A stretch of DNA of 7,071 nt from JAXHUA01 sp034189695 (GCA_034189695.1 JAXHUA010000129.1:1-7071); one strand, 5' to 3'; positions 1-5,992 are shown, counted from the first letter of the stretch. Notes: generated from the sequence alone by a model not told the origin. Numbers and translations: made by a program.

Positions 1-58
1 ACCTCTCCTTCATCACCTCGGTATACTCTGTCAAGCTCGCTCTACTCATGCCTCTCAT
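1..58 (-). CDS. Transposase-like protein, N-terminal 19 codons only (partial)
   Basis: The minus strand opens at ATG 58-56 and stays open to the left edge, encoding a peptide that begins MRGMSRASLTEYTEVMKER. The segment SRASLTEYxxxMxER resembles, from memory, the N-terminus of integrase-core (rve, DDE) transposases, which usually continue as RY followed by a Lys/Glu-rich stretch. An AAGGTG ribosome-binding site sits 7 bases upstream of ATG 58, inside the inner direct repeat. That favours this start over the in-frame ATG at 49. Only 19 residues are visible, so the family call is tentative. The catalytic domain would lie outside the window. Confidence 0.45.
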   Translation of the reverse strand, partial: MRGMSRASLTEYTEVMKER

Positions 59-60
59 TG

Positions 61-82
61 GGTAACACCTTTTTTGAGGCAA
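61..82. repeat. 22-bp direct repeat, inner copy
   Basis: GGTAACA, 8 variable bases, then GAGGCAA. It matches the copy at 96-117 at 18 of 22 positions, with a 35-bp period. It overlaps the ribosome-binding site of the minus-strand transposase-like gene, so a protein bound here could repress that gene. This is most simply a transposase-binding repeat at the element end. Confidence 0.7.
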
Positions 83-95
83 CGATACCCCACCC

Positions 96-117
96 GGTAA
101 CATTTATTATGAGGCAA
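96..117. repeat. 22-bp direct repeat, outer copy
   Basis: GGTAACA, 8 variable bases, then GAGGCAA, in the same orientation as the copy at 61-82. The two constant blocks are identical and the central 8 bases match at 4 positions. It probably marks the outermost binding site of the left-edge element. Confidence 0.7.
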
Positions 118-126
118 TTCGCACCC

Positions 127-155
127 TTGACGCCCGGCAGGCAGACCGATAGAAT
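127..155 (+). promoter_or_regulatory. Sigma-70-type promoter for the FAD oxidoreductase
   Basis: TTGACG (127-132), a 17-base spacer, then TAGAAT (150-155). Both boxes match the consensus at five of six positions with ideal spacing. Transcription would start near 162, leaving a leader of about 55 bases. A GC-rich imperfect hairpin (177-198) lies in that leader. Confidence 0.7.
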
Positions 156-217
156 CACCGCTGCCATGCCAGACAACCGGCTGTGGAACAGCGGCCGGAC
201 CCAAGCGAGGTGCAATC

Positions 218-1501
218 ATGGATGCTGATGTGGTGGTGATCGGAGGAGGAGCCACCGGCGTCGCGGCAGCAAGAGCGGCTGCGGAGGAGGGAGCGCGGGT
301 GGTGCTCCTGGAGCGCTACGGCTTCCTGGGAGGGAGCCTCACCGCGTCCCTCGTCGGCAGCCTCGGCGGCCTCTACGTGAAGGACGGGGAGCAGATCGAC
401 TACGTCGTGGGCGGCATCGCCCGGAAATGCGCCGAGACCCTGAAATCGTGGGGCGTGGCCTTCGGTCCGGTCGCGTGGGGGGAGACCGCCGTCCTCGCGC
501 ACGCACCATACGCCATCAAGGGCATGTTCGACGGCTGGGTCGAGCAGGCACAGAACCTCAGGCCCCTGCTGCACACACAACTGTGCGGCTGCGCGATGAA
601 ACAGGGCAGGGTCAGTGATGTCTCTTATGTAAACAAGGCCGGCGTGGGCAAGGTGTCCGCAAAGGTGTTTCTCGACGCCAGCGGGGACGGCGACCTGGCC
701 TTCCATGCCGGGGTACCAATGGAGGGCAGCCCCGTCCAGTTTCCCTCCATGAACTTCTACATGGGGAATGTCGATATCAGTCAGGCCCTGGCCGCTGGAC
801 TCGCCACACTCCAGAGGCTGATAGAGGAGGCCCTGGACACACGCGAGTATGACCTGCCTCGGCGCGGGGGAGCCGTCATCCCCACCATGCTCCCCGGCCA
901 GGTGGTCGTCGCCATGGGCAGGATCGCCATCGACGGCCGGCCGGTCAACTGCGCCGACCCGGAGCAACTCACCCACGCCGAGATGGAGGGAAGACGGCAA
1001 GCGCGGGTCCTCGCCGATTTCCTCAAGGCGAGAATGCCCGGGTTCTCCGAAGCCTTCATCGAGGACACTCCAACCCAGGTCGGCGTGCGGTCGACGCGGC
1101 GGCTTGTGGGCGAGTACGTCCTGACCAGAGACGACGTGCTGAGCGGGGCCCGCTTCGACGACGCCGTCTGCCGCTGCGCCTGGCCCATCGAGCTGCACGC
1201 GGAGGGCAAATCAACCGTCCTTGAGTTCCTCAAGCCAGGTGCGTACTACGAGATACCGTACCGGTGTCTTCTGCCACAGCACGTGGACAACCTGGTCGTT
1301 GCCGGGCGCTGTCTTTCGGCCTCCTATGAGGCACAGGCATCGGCCAGGGTCTCGGGCACCGCAATGGCCATGGGTGAGGCCGCCGGCGTGGCCGCGGCAA
1401 TGGCGTCCCGAACGGATGGAAGCGTGTCCCGCCTTGACGTGTCCCAGCTTCAAGACACGCTGCGGCGACGCGGAGCACTCCTCGACTCGCCCCCGAAGTG
1501 A
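218..1501 (+). CDS. FAD-dependent oxidoreductase (FAD_oxidored type)
   Basis: A 427-residue flavoprotein of unknown substrate, probably cytoplasmic. The N-terminal Rossmann motif is GGGATG (residues 9-14). The strand-2 acid is Glu32, within VVLLERYGFLGG, a pattern common in PF12831-type enzymes. A second FAD-contact motif, FLDASGDGDLA, lies at 151-161. The C-terminal FAD motif DNLVVAGR...GEAAGVAAAMA spans 357-396. The length suits a complete single-domain member. ATG 218 is chosen because GAGG (207-210, within AGCGAGGTG) lies 7 bases upstream and a good promoter precedes it. No signal peptide or iron-sulfur cysteine cluster is seen. It is a monocistronic unit, separated from the next gene by a hairpin and a new promoter. 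The family call is secure. The reaction cannot be told from sequence or neighbours. Confidence 0.88.
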   Translation: MDADVVVIGGGATGVAAARAAAEEGARVVLLERYGFLGGSLTASLVGSLGGLYVKDGEQIDYVVGGIARKCAETLKSWGVAFGPVAWGETAVLAHAPYAIKGMFDGWVEQAQNLRPLLHTQLCGCAMKQGRVSDVSYVNKAGVGKVSAKVFLDASGDGDLAFHAGVPMEGSPVQFPSMNFYMGNVDISQALAAGLATLQRLIEEALDTREYDLPRRGGAVIPTMLPGQVVVAMGRIAIDGRPVNCADPEQLTHAEMEGRRQARVLADFLKARMPGFSEAFIEDTPTQVGVRSTRRLVGEYVLTRDDVLSGARFDDAVCRCAWPIELHAEGKSTVLEFLKPGAYYEIPYRCLLPQHVDNLVVAGRCLSASYEAQASARVSGTAMAMGEAAGVAAAMASRTDGSVSRLDVSQLQDTLRRRGALLDSPPK

Positions 1502-1525
1502 CTGGAGGACTCCCGATGGCCTCAC

Positions 1526-1550
1526 CAGGGCTCCCCCAGCCGGGGCCCTG
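1526..1550 (+). terminator. GC-rich hairpin after the oxidoreductase, possible terminator
   Basis: CAGGGCTCC (1526-1534) pairs with GGGGCCCTG (1542-1550) across a 7-base loop. The stem is 9 bp with one G-U pair and starts 25 bases after the stop codon. No T-tract follows, so this is not a canonical intrinsic terminator. A run of nine C (1567-1575) lies just beyond. Confidence 0.35.
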
Positions 1551-1591
1551 CTCCGTATCCCGCCTGCCCCCCCCCACAAGCGGCATGCGCA

Positions 1592-1620
1592 TTGAACGAG
1601 CTGTCCAATTGGCCCATAAT
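1592..1620 (+). promoter_or_regulatory. Sigma-70-type promoter for the interrupted winged-helix/CDF gene
   Basis: TTGAAC (1592-1597), a 17-base spacer, then CATAAT (1615-1620). Transcription would start near 1627. That supports translation from ATG 1663 and excludes the in-frame ATGs at 1498 and 1585, which lie upstream of it. Confidence 0.65.
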
Positions 1621-1652
1621 GAATGGCGGTTCCCCATGCGGACGAAGGAATC

Positions 1653-1656
1653 GGAG
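1653..1656 (+). promoter_or_regulatory. Ribosome-binding site deciding the start at 1663
   Basis: GGAG lies 6 bases before ATG 1663. The alternative in-frame ATG at 1636 is preceded by a C-rich stretch with no such site. Confidence 0.6.
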
Positions 1657-1662
1657 ACTGGC

Positions 1663-2004
1663 ATGGCTCGTAACCCCAGAAAGAGAGATGAGAAGCGGAG
1701 AAGACACGCCAGGCGCCCGCGAAGGAGCGAGGTGCACCAGATGGAGCACGGTTCGTTCCTCGTCGTCGCCCTGCTGCACGGCCCGCTCACCCGCGAGCAG
1801 CTCATCGACAGGTTCCTTCGTGTCGGCAGGCACTTCGGCGTCCCGGTGCCCAGGGCGGGGACAGACGCCCGCGCCAGCCTCCTCAACGAGGTAGAACACG
1901 ACCTCGACCGGCTGACGTCCATGGGCTTCGTTGAGGTTGACGAGCAGGGGGCATACCTGCTCACCGACCGCGGGAGGAAAGAGGCTGAGGAAGCGGACCG
2001 GTGA
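1663..2004 (+). pseudogene. 5' part of an IS-interrupted gene: basic tail and winged-helix domain of a CDF-like protein
   Basis: These are the first 113 codons of a gene cut by the IS3 element. The stop codon TGA (2002-2004) is the first three bases of the element. Residues 1-22 hold 12 Arg/Lys and are probably a disordered nucleic-acid-binding tail. Residues about 26-112 look like a winged-helix domain: a helix around FLVVALLHGPLTREQLIDRF, a helix ending LDRLTSMGF, then the wing VEVDEQGAYLLTDRGRKE. The wing resembles PadR-type and archaeal-type winged-helix proteins. If translated alone it would give a 113-residue soluble DNA-binding-like protein, so it may retain some activity. Read across the removed element, it continues in frame into the CDF core at 3308. 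It has its own promoter and Shine-Dalgarno site. I see the fold by pattern only, and its ligand or operator is unknown. Confidence 0.8.
1999..2001. repeat. Target-site duplication (CGG), left copy
   Basis: CGG directly before the element matches CGG at 3305-3307 directly after it. Three base pairs is a usual target duplication for IS3-family elements. The triplet is also an Arg codon in both flanking reading frames. Confidence 0.75.
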
Positions 2005-2027
2005 GGTGGACCCCATCCTTAGGACAG
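2002..2027. repeat. Terminal inverted repeat at the orfB end of the IS
   Basis: These 26 bases match the reverse complement of 3279-3304 at 19 positions. The first 8 bases (TGAGGTGG) and GACAG at the inner end are identical. The orfB stop codon (TAA, 2021-2019) lies within it. Confidence 0.8.
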
Positions 2028-2921
2028 AATAGGGACAATATTAAGATTGGGTCCCGCTATCCTCAAGGGGTCTGGTGTTAAAGATTCTACCATACCTCTA
2101 CTGGTGACTTCTACCGGGATTGAGTTAAATACTTCAGCCGGTGTCCGGTAGCCGAGAGCCTGATGGGGACGTTCAGTGTTGTAGAAACGGAAGTAGTTAC
2201 TGATCTCGACCTTGGCGTCTTTCCCATCCTGGTATGCCTTCAGATACACCTCCTCACACTTTACTGTCCGCCATAGCCGCTCTATGAACAGATTGTCATT
2301 ATAGCTCCCTTTTCCATCCATACTGATCCTGACTCCGTGTTGCTGCAGGAGCCCGGTGAACGCTTCACTGGTGAACTGAGCACCCTGGTCGGTATTGAAT
2401 ATCTCTGGTTTGCCCTTCTTGAGCGCCTCTTGCAGAGCTTCGACACAGAAGCCGGCGTCCAGTGTGTTTGACAGCCTCCAGGAGAGCACATACCGGCTGT
2501 ACCAGTCTATGATGGCCACCAGGTAAAGGAATCCCCGCGCCATCGGAATATAGGTGATATCCACCGCCCACACCTGATTTGGTCGTGTTATCTTTAAGCC
2601 ACTGAGCAGGTACGGCTAGATCTTATGCCCCGGCGTTGGTTTACTGGTCTTTGGGCGCCGGTAGATGGCCTTGAGACCCATTATCCGCATCAGGCGCTGA
2701 ACACGTTTCCGGCTGACCCGTTGGCCCTGACTCTTCAGCCAAGCGGCTATCTTGCGTGCCCCGTAGAATGGCGTGACCAGGTATTGACGGTCAATCAGCT
2801 CCATAAGAGTCAAATCCTCCTCAGAGATTCCTTTCGGCTGGTAGTACAGGCCGGAGCGGCTGATATCCAGCAAGGTGCACTGACGGACTATTGAGAGCGA
2901 CGGATGCTGACGGTCGACCAC
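2019..2921 (-). pseudogene. IS3-family transposase orfB with an in-frame amber codon
   Basis: The frame spans 301 codons from GTG 2921 to TAA 2019 and encodes a DDE transposase. The N-terminal part carries the HTH_21-like segment (SRSGLYYQPKG, then FYGARKIAAWLKSQG). The rve core follows, with WAVDITYI (Asp121), NTDQGAQFTS (Asp178) and NLFIERLW (Glu214). Exactly 35 residues separate Asp178 and Glu214, the DD(35)E spacing of IS3 transposases. Codon 102 is TAG (2618-2616), in HKI-stop-PYLL, where the family usually has Tyr. The frame continues normally afterwards, so one base change explains it. The catalytic residues all lie after the stop. The frame is open upstream of 2921 into orfA in the -1 register, as expected for an OrfAB fusion made by frameshifting, but I see no canonical slippery heptamer in the overlap. 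Confidence 0.9.
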
Positions 2922-2941
2922 CTCACGCCGCCGCTCTACTG

Positions 2942-3223
2942 TCAGCGACCCAAGACGCTCTCCAAGAAATCCCGCTCCACCTTAAGCTGACCTATCTGCT
3001 GGTAGAGCTGGGCAATGAGGCCCTCATCGCCTTTCTTCTGATCATTGTCACCACCGAAGATGCCGATTGCACCTTCCGTCAATGCCTTCTTCCAGGTGCG
3101 TATCTGGCCCGGATGGACCTCAAACCGGCTGGCCAGTTCGGCTGTTGTCTCTTCTCCTTTGAGCGCTTCCAGGGCTACCCTAGCCTTGAATGATGGGCTG
3201 TGTTTCCTTCGATTCTGTTTCAT
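2942..3223 (-). CDS. IS3-family transposase orfA, helix-turn-helix protein
   Basis: This 93-residue protein begins MKQNRRKHSPSFKARVALEA, the usual start of IS3 orfA (transposase_8 / HTH_Tnp_1 type). The helix-turn-helix follows in TTAELASRFEVHPGQIRTWK. The C-terminal stretch LIAQLYQQIGQLKVERDFLE is the heptad-like region used for OrfA and OrfAB multimerisation. It binds the inverted repeats and partners the OrfAB transposase. ATG 3223 is chosen over the earlier in-frame opening because GGAGGAG lies 6 bases upstream and a promoter precedes it. It ends at TGA 2944-2942, overlapping the extended orfB frame. This gene appears intact. Confidence 0.92.
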   Translation of the reverse strand: MKQNRRKHSPSFKARVALEALKGEETTAELASRFEVHPGQIRTWKKALTEGAIGIFGGDNDQKKGDEGLIAQLYQQIGQLKVERDFLESVLGR

Positions 3224-3248
3224 GTCCTGCTCCTCCAATTCTGTCTTT

Positions 3249-3277
3249 ATTTTAGGAGCAGAACCCAACCTTAACAA
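3249..3277 (-). promoter_or_regulatory. Promoter of the IS orfA-orfB genes
   Basis: On the minus strand TTGTTA (3277-3272), a 17-base spacer, then TAAAAT (3254-3249). It lies just inside the terminal repeat and upstream of the strong orfA ribosome-binding site, the usual place for an IS3 junction-proximal promoter. Confidence 0.6.
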
Positions 3278-3278
3278 C

Positions 3279-3304
3279 CTGTCTAAATTTTGGTGACCAC
3301 CTCA
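3279..3304. repeat. Terminal inverted repeat at the orfA end of the IS
   Basis: Its reverse complement begins TGAGGTGGTCACC and matches 2002-2027 at 19 of 26 positions. The terminal 8 bases are identical between the two ends. Confidence 0.8.
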
Positions 3305-3307
3305 CGG
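3305..3307. repeat. Target-site duplication (CGG), right copy
   Basis: It is identical to 1999-2001. Deleting the element with one copy joins two open frames in phase. Confidence 0.75.
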
Positions 3308-4252
3308 CACCTGGAGCGGGTCGGCTCCAGGATAAGGTCGATGATGTCCGACGCCACGCTCGTATCCAAGATATCGGTCGCGGTCAATATCCTGCTGACC
3401 ATACTCAAGCTCAGCGTGGGCATCCTGTTCAACAGCGTCGCCCTGCTGGCGGACGGCTTCGACAACCTGATAGACGTTGTGTCGGCCATAGCCGTCTTCC
3501 TGGGAATCAAGCACAGGAGAGAGCTGTACTCCACAGGATTCATCATCGCGGTGATGTTTGGGACCAGTCTCTGGATAGTGTACGAATCCATCAGCAGGAT
3601 AGTCAGGCCGGAGGTCGTTGACACCGGGTGGTTGATAGTCGTTGCCGCGGTCTGCTCCGGCATAGTCTGCTATGTGATGTCCGTCTACCAGCACGTGGTG
3701 GGCAGGAGGACGGGCAGCCTCTCACTCATATCACAGTCCATAGACAGCAGGAACCACGTTGTCTACGCCGGAGCGGTGCTCGTGGGCATCATCTTCGCCG
3801 GGTTCGGCATCTTCATCGTCGACTCGCTGGTCGCTCTGGCGGTCGCCGCGCTCATTCTGAAGTCGGCCTACGACCTGACCCTCGAGACCGTCAGAGTCGC
3901 CAGGGGACAGGAGATGGACTCCTCGGCATTCGGTCGGGAGTACGAGAAGGTCATAGACGCGCGCAGAAGGAGCTACTTGAGGTCGTGGCTCCTTTTCACG
4001 CTCAAGGAAGCCCGCTCAAGGGCCGAGATACTGTCGAGCTTCAACGAAAGCTTTGCCGCTGACGGGTTGCCGGTCGTCACTCACTTCGGCCTGAGCCTGT
4101 GGAAGGGCTTCGACCTGGAGGAGCGCCTTGACCCGCTGCTGAAGGACCTGACCGGCGAGGGCCTGATATCGGAGCGCGATGGCGGGTACTACCTCACCAG
4201 CAAGGGGAGCAGGGAGCGCAGCAAGAGGCTGTGGTACGAGAGGTTCACGTAG
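3305..4252 (+). pseudogene. 3' part of the IS-interrupted gene: CDF membrane core with C-terminal winged-helix domain
   Basis: Numbered in the restored 427-residue protein, this part encodes residues 113-427. Six hydrophobic helices lie at about 132-153, 165-180, 190-211, 219-240, 263-280 and 282-300, typical of cation diffusion facilitators. Helix 2 keeps the metal-site pair Asp165 and Asp169 (LLADGFDNLID). Helix 5 reads Asp259-Ser-Arg-Asn-His263, the reverse of the usual HxxxD. The loop between helices 2 and 3 is short and lacks the common HPYGHG segment. Residues about 335-427 are not the usual CDF cytoplasmic domain. They look like a winged helix ending LTGEGL, then DGGYYLTSKGSRER, resembling the domain in the 5' part. 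Possible restarts at ATG 3341 or 3344, with AAGG nearby, could still yield a transporter if the region is transcribed. The likely substrate is a divalent metal ion, by family only. Confidence 0.82.
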
Positions 4253-4289
4253 CCATCGGCGCCTATCAAGCATCGGTCTGACTGTGAAG

Positions 4290-4318
4290 TTGCCATAACG
4301 AGCGCTCTCGGCTAGAAT
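4290..4318 (+). promoter_or_regulatory. Promoter of the cysK-cysE-DUF39 operon, with a palindrome in its spacer
   Basis: TTGCCA (4290-4295), a 17-base spacer, then TAGAAT (4313-4318). The spacer contains the perfect 8-bp palindrome GAGCGCTC (4300-4307), a possible operator. Transcription would start near 4325, about 20 bases before the cysK ATG. Confidence 0.65.
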
Positions 4319-4344
4319 GGTAGACTATCTCTGGCTTGAAACGA

Positions 4345-5283
4345 ATGGGGACAATAGTGGACGATATCACAGGGCTTGTGGGGAATACCCCCCTTGTCAG
4401 GCTGAACAGGCTGGCCGAGGGGTTGAGCGCCCACGTTGTGGCCAAGCTCGAGTGGTTCAATCCGTGCGCCAGCGTCAAGGACAGGATAGGCGTTGCCATG
4501 ATAAGGGCGGCTGAAGAGGCGGGCGCCATCGGGCCGGGCACCGTCATCGTGGAATCCACGAGCGGGAATACCGGCATCGGGCTGGCATTCGTGTGCGCCG
4601 CAAGAGGCTACCGGCTGGTGCTGACCATGCCCGATACCATGTCCGTCGAGCGCAGGAAGCTGCTCGCGGCCCTGGGGGCGCACGTCGTGCTGACGCCGGG
4701 GTCGGAGGGCATGGCCGGAGCCGTCAGGAAGGCCGAGTCGCTCGTCGAGACCACCGCCAACGCCTTTATGCCACAGCAGTTCAACAACCCGGCCAACCCG
4801 AGGGCTCACGAAGAGACCACCGGCGAGGAGATATGGCGAGACACCGACGGCAAGGTGGACATGGTAGTCGCCGGTGTGGGCACTGGAGGAACAATTACCG
4901 GCATCGCCCGGGCCATCAAGCGCAGGAAACCGGCCTTCAAAGCCGTTGCCGTGGAGCCGGCCGGCTCTCCGGTGCTGTCAGGTGGGCCGGCGGCGCCACA
5001 CGGCATACAGGGCATCGGGGCCGGGTTCGTTCCTGAGGTATTCGAGATGGGTTTGATCGACGAGGTAGTGGCGGTCGCCGATGAAGACGCCGGCCTTACA
5101 GCGCGGCGACTGGCCAGTGAGGAGGGCATCCTGGCGGGCATATCCGGGGGGGCGGCGACCTGGGCCGCTCTGGAGCTGGCCAAGAGGAAGGAGAACGAGG
5201 GCGCGATGATCGTGGTCATCCTGCCCGATAGCGCCGAGCGGTATCTGAGCACATGGCTTTTCGAGGAGAGCAGCGTTGACTAG
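4345..5283 (+). CDS. cysK: Cysteine synthase (O-acetylserine sulfhydrylase)
   Basis: A 312-residue PLP enzyme of fold type II that makes cysteine and acetate from O-acetylserine and sulfide in the cytoplasm. VGNTPLVRL opens the protein. The PLP lysine is Lys45 in NPCASVKDR. The substrate loop is TSGNTG (72-77), with Ser71 where many homologues have Pro. GVGTGGT (177-183) holds the PLP phosphate. HGIQGIGAGFVPEV and LPDSAERYLST are near-standard for the family. Length is normal. ATG 4345 is preferred, but TTG 4336 is in frame and neither has a clear Shine-Dalgarno site, so the short leader may be read with little SD help. cysE overlaps its last 8 bases. Cystathionine beta-synthase is unlikely, because there is no CBS domain and cysE is adjacent. 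Confidence 0.95.
   Translation: MGTIVDDITGLVGNTPLVRLNRLAEGLSAHVVAKLEWFNPCASVKDRIGVAMIRAAEEAGAIGPGTVIVESTSGNTGIGLAFVCAARGYRLVLTMPDTMSVERRKLLAALGAHVVLTPGSEGMAGAVRKAESLVETTANAFMPQQFNNPANPRAHEETTGEEIWRDTDGKVDMVVAGVGTGGTITGIARAIKRRKPAFKAVAVEPAGSPVLSGGPAAPHGIQGIGAGFVPEVFEMGLIDEVVAVADEDAGLTARRLASEEGILAGISGGAATWAALELAKRKENEGAMIVVILPDSAERYLSTWLFEESSVD
5263..5268 (+). promoter_or_regulatory. Ribosome-binding site deciding the cysE TTG start
   Basis: GAGGAG lies 7 bases before TTG 5276, inside the end of cysK. The overlap of start and upstream stop suggests translational coupling. Confidence 0.7.
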
Positions 5284-5992
5284 TCCTTTCCGCATTTTCA
5301 GAGAGGACCTGCGAACCGTCTTCGACAAAGACCCGGCGGCAAGAAGCACGGTGGAGGTCATCTGCTGCTATCCAGGACTGCACGCCCTGTGGCTTCATCG
5401 AGTGGCGCATTTCCTCTGGCGGCACCAGCTCCGCCTGTCGGCGCGCATGCTGTCCCACGTCAACCGCTGCGCGACCGGCATCGAGATCCACCCGGGCGCT
5501 TCGATCGGACGCAGGTTCTTCATAGACCACGGCATGGGGGTTGTCATCGGGGAGACGACCGAGATCGGCGACGACGTGTTGATGTACCAGGGAGTGGTGC
5601 TGGGCGGCACGACACACGAGAAACGGAAGCGTCACCCGACCATCGGGAACAACGTCGTAATCGGTGCGGGGGCGACTGTGCTCGGCGCCATCACCATAGG
5701 GGATAGCGCGAGAATAGGCGCTGGTTCAGTCGTGGTGCAGTCGGTGCCTCCTGATTCGGTCGTCGTGGGCGTCCCGGGCAGAGTGGCGGAGGCGGGAAGG
5801 CCGAGCCTCGCTCTGGAACACGGCAAGCTGCCCGACCCGGTGAAGGAGGCGATCGAGCACGTGCTCAAGAACGAGGAAGAGCTGGCCGAGCGTCTGCGCC
5901 GGATCGAGGGAATCCTTCAGGTGCCTGAAGGCCCGGACGGCTCAACAGGGGAGGACGACAAGCCCAGGCGCACCGATATGGCGCATGGCTAG
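5276..5992 (+). CDS. cysE: Serine O-acetyltransferase, short form
   Basis: A 238-residue left-handed beta-helix enzyme that acetylates serine with acetyl-CoA to give O-acetylserine, the substrate of CysK. The N-terminal helical region (residues 5-60) has FREDLRTVFDKDPAARS and CYPGLHALWLHRVAHFLW, as in the short EpsC/CysE type that lacks the long enterobacterial N-terminal domain. Hexapeptide repeats run from about 68 to 170. The active-site region is EIHPGA (70-75) and IDHGMG (83-88), with His85 the expected catalytic base. GGTTHEKRKRHP and IGAGSVVV are standard. After about residue 185 there is a charged helical, possibly coiled-coil stretch and an unstructured tail. No CysK-binding C-terminal Ile is present, since it ends MAHG. 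TTG is the start because of its Shine-Dalgarno site and the conserved N-terminus. Confidence 0.95.
   Translation: MTSPFRIFREDLRTVFDKDPAARSTVEVICCYPGLHALWLHRVAHFLWRHQLRLSARMLSHVNRCATGIEIHPGASIGRRFFIDHGMGVVIGETTEIGDDVLMYQGVVLGGTTHEKRKRHPTIGNNVVIGAGATVLGAITIGDSARIGAGSVVVQSVPPDSVVVGVPGRVAEAGRPSLALEHGKLPDPVKEAIEHVLKNEEELAERLRRIEGILQVPEGPDGSTGEDDKPRRTDMAHG

Larger units (their letters stand above)
1..117 (-). mobile_element. End of an insertion element running off the left edge
   Basis: This stretch holds the start of a minus-strand transposase-like frame and, just outside it, two direct repeats of 22 bp. A pair of spaced repeats immediately upstream of a transposase start is what a multi-site transposase-binding terminus looks like. 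The outer limit is placed at the end of the outer repeat (117). It is not proven, because the other end and any target duplication lie outside the window. A promoter for the next gene begins ten bases beyond this point. Confidence 0.5.
2002..3304 (-). mobile_element. IS3-family insertion sequence, 1303 bp
   Basis: The element begins TGAGGTGGACCCC and ends GGTGACCACCTCA, giving TG...CA termini with imperfect inverted repeats and a CGG duplication. It carries two minus-strand frames in the IS3 arrangement. orfA is a helix-turn-helix protein with a leucine-zipper-like C-terminus. orfB is a DDE transposase in the -1 frame. The length and layout are those of a full-size IS3-family member, probably close to the IS3 subgroup by the look of orfA and orfB. 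It sits inside a host gene in the opposite orientation. An amber codon in orfB suggests this copy cannot move by itself. Confidence 0.93.

Noticed and set aside
155..1198. Long open frame (347 codons) on the minus strand opposite the FAD oxidoreductase
   Set aside because: It is antisense to a clear flavoprotein gene, has no recognisable domain or ribosome-binding site, and its Asp/Gly/His/Leu-rich composition is that of a GC-rich shadow frame.
1498..1662. N-terminal extension of the winged-helix gene starting at ATG 1498
   Set aside because: It overlaps the oxidoreductase stop, is Pro-rich without family resemblance, and lies mostly upstream of the promoter at 1592-1620. The Shine-Dalgarno site favours 1663.
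2616..2618. Pyrrolysine or other recoding at the orfB TAG
   Set aside because: The position is normally Tyr, one substitution explains the codon, and nothing else in the window suggests recoding.
2942..2990. Programmed frameshift heptamer in the orfA-orfB overlap
   Set aside because: The -1 frame relation is right, but no X XXY YYZ or A AAG-type site was found in the overlap, so no site is claimed.
3290..3304. TTG 3290 as the native start of the CDF gene
   Set aside because: These codons belong to the IS terminal repeat. The native protein continued upstream into the winged-helix part.
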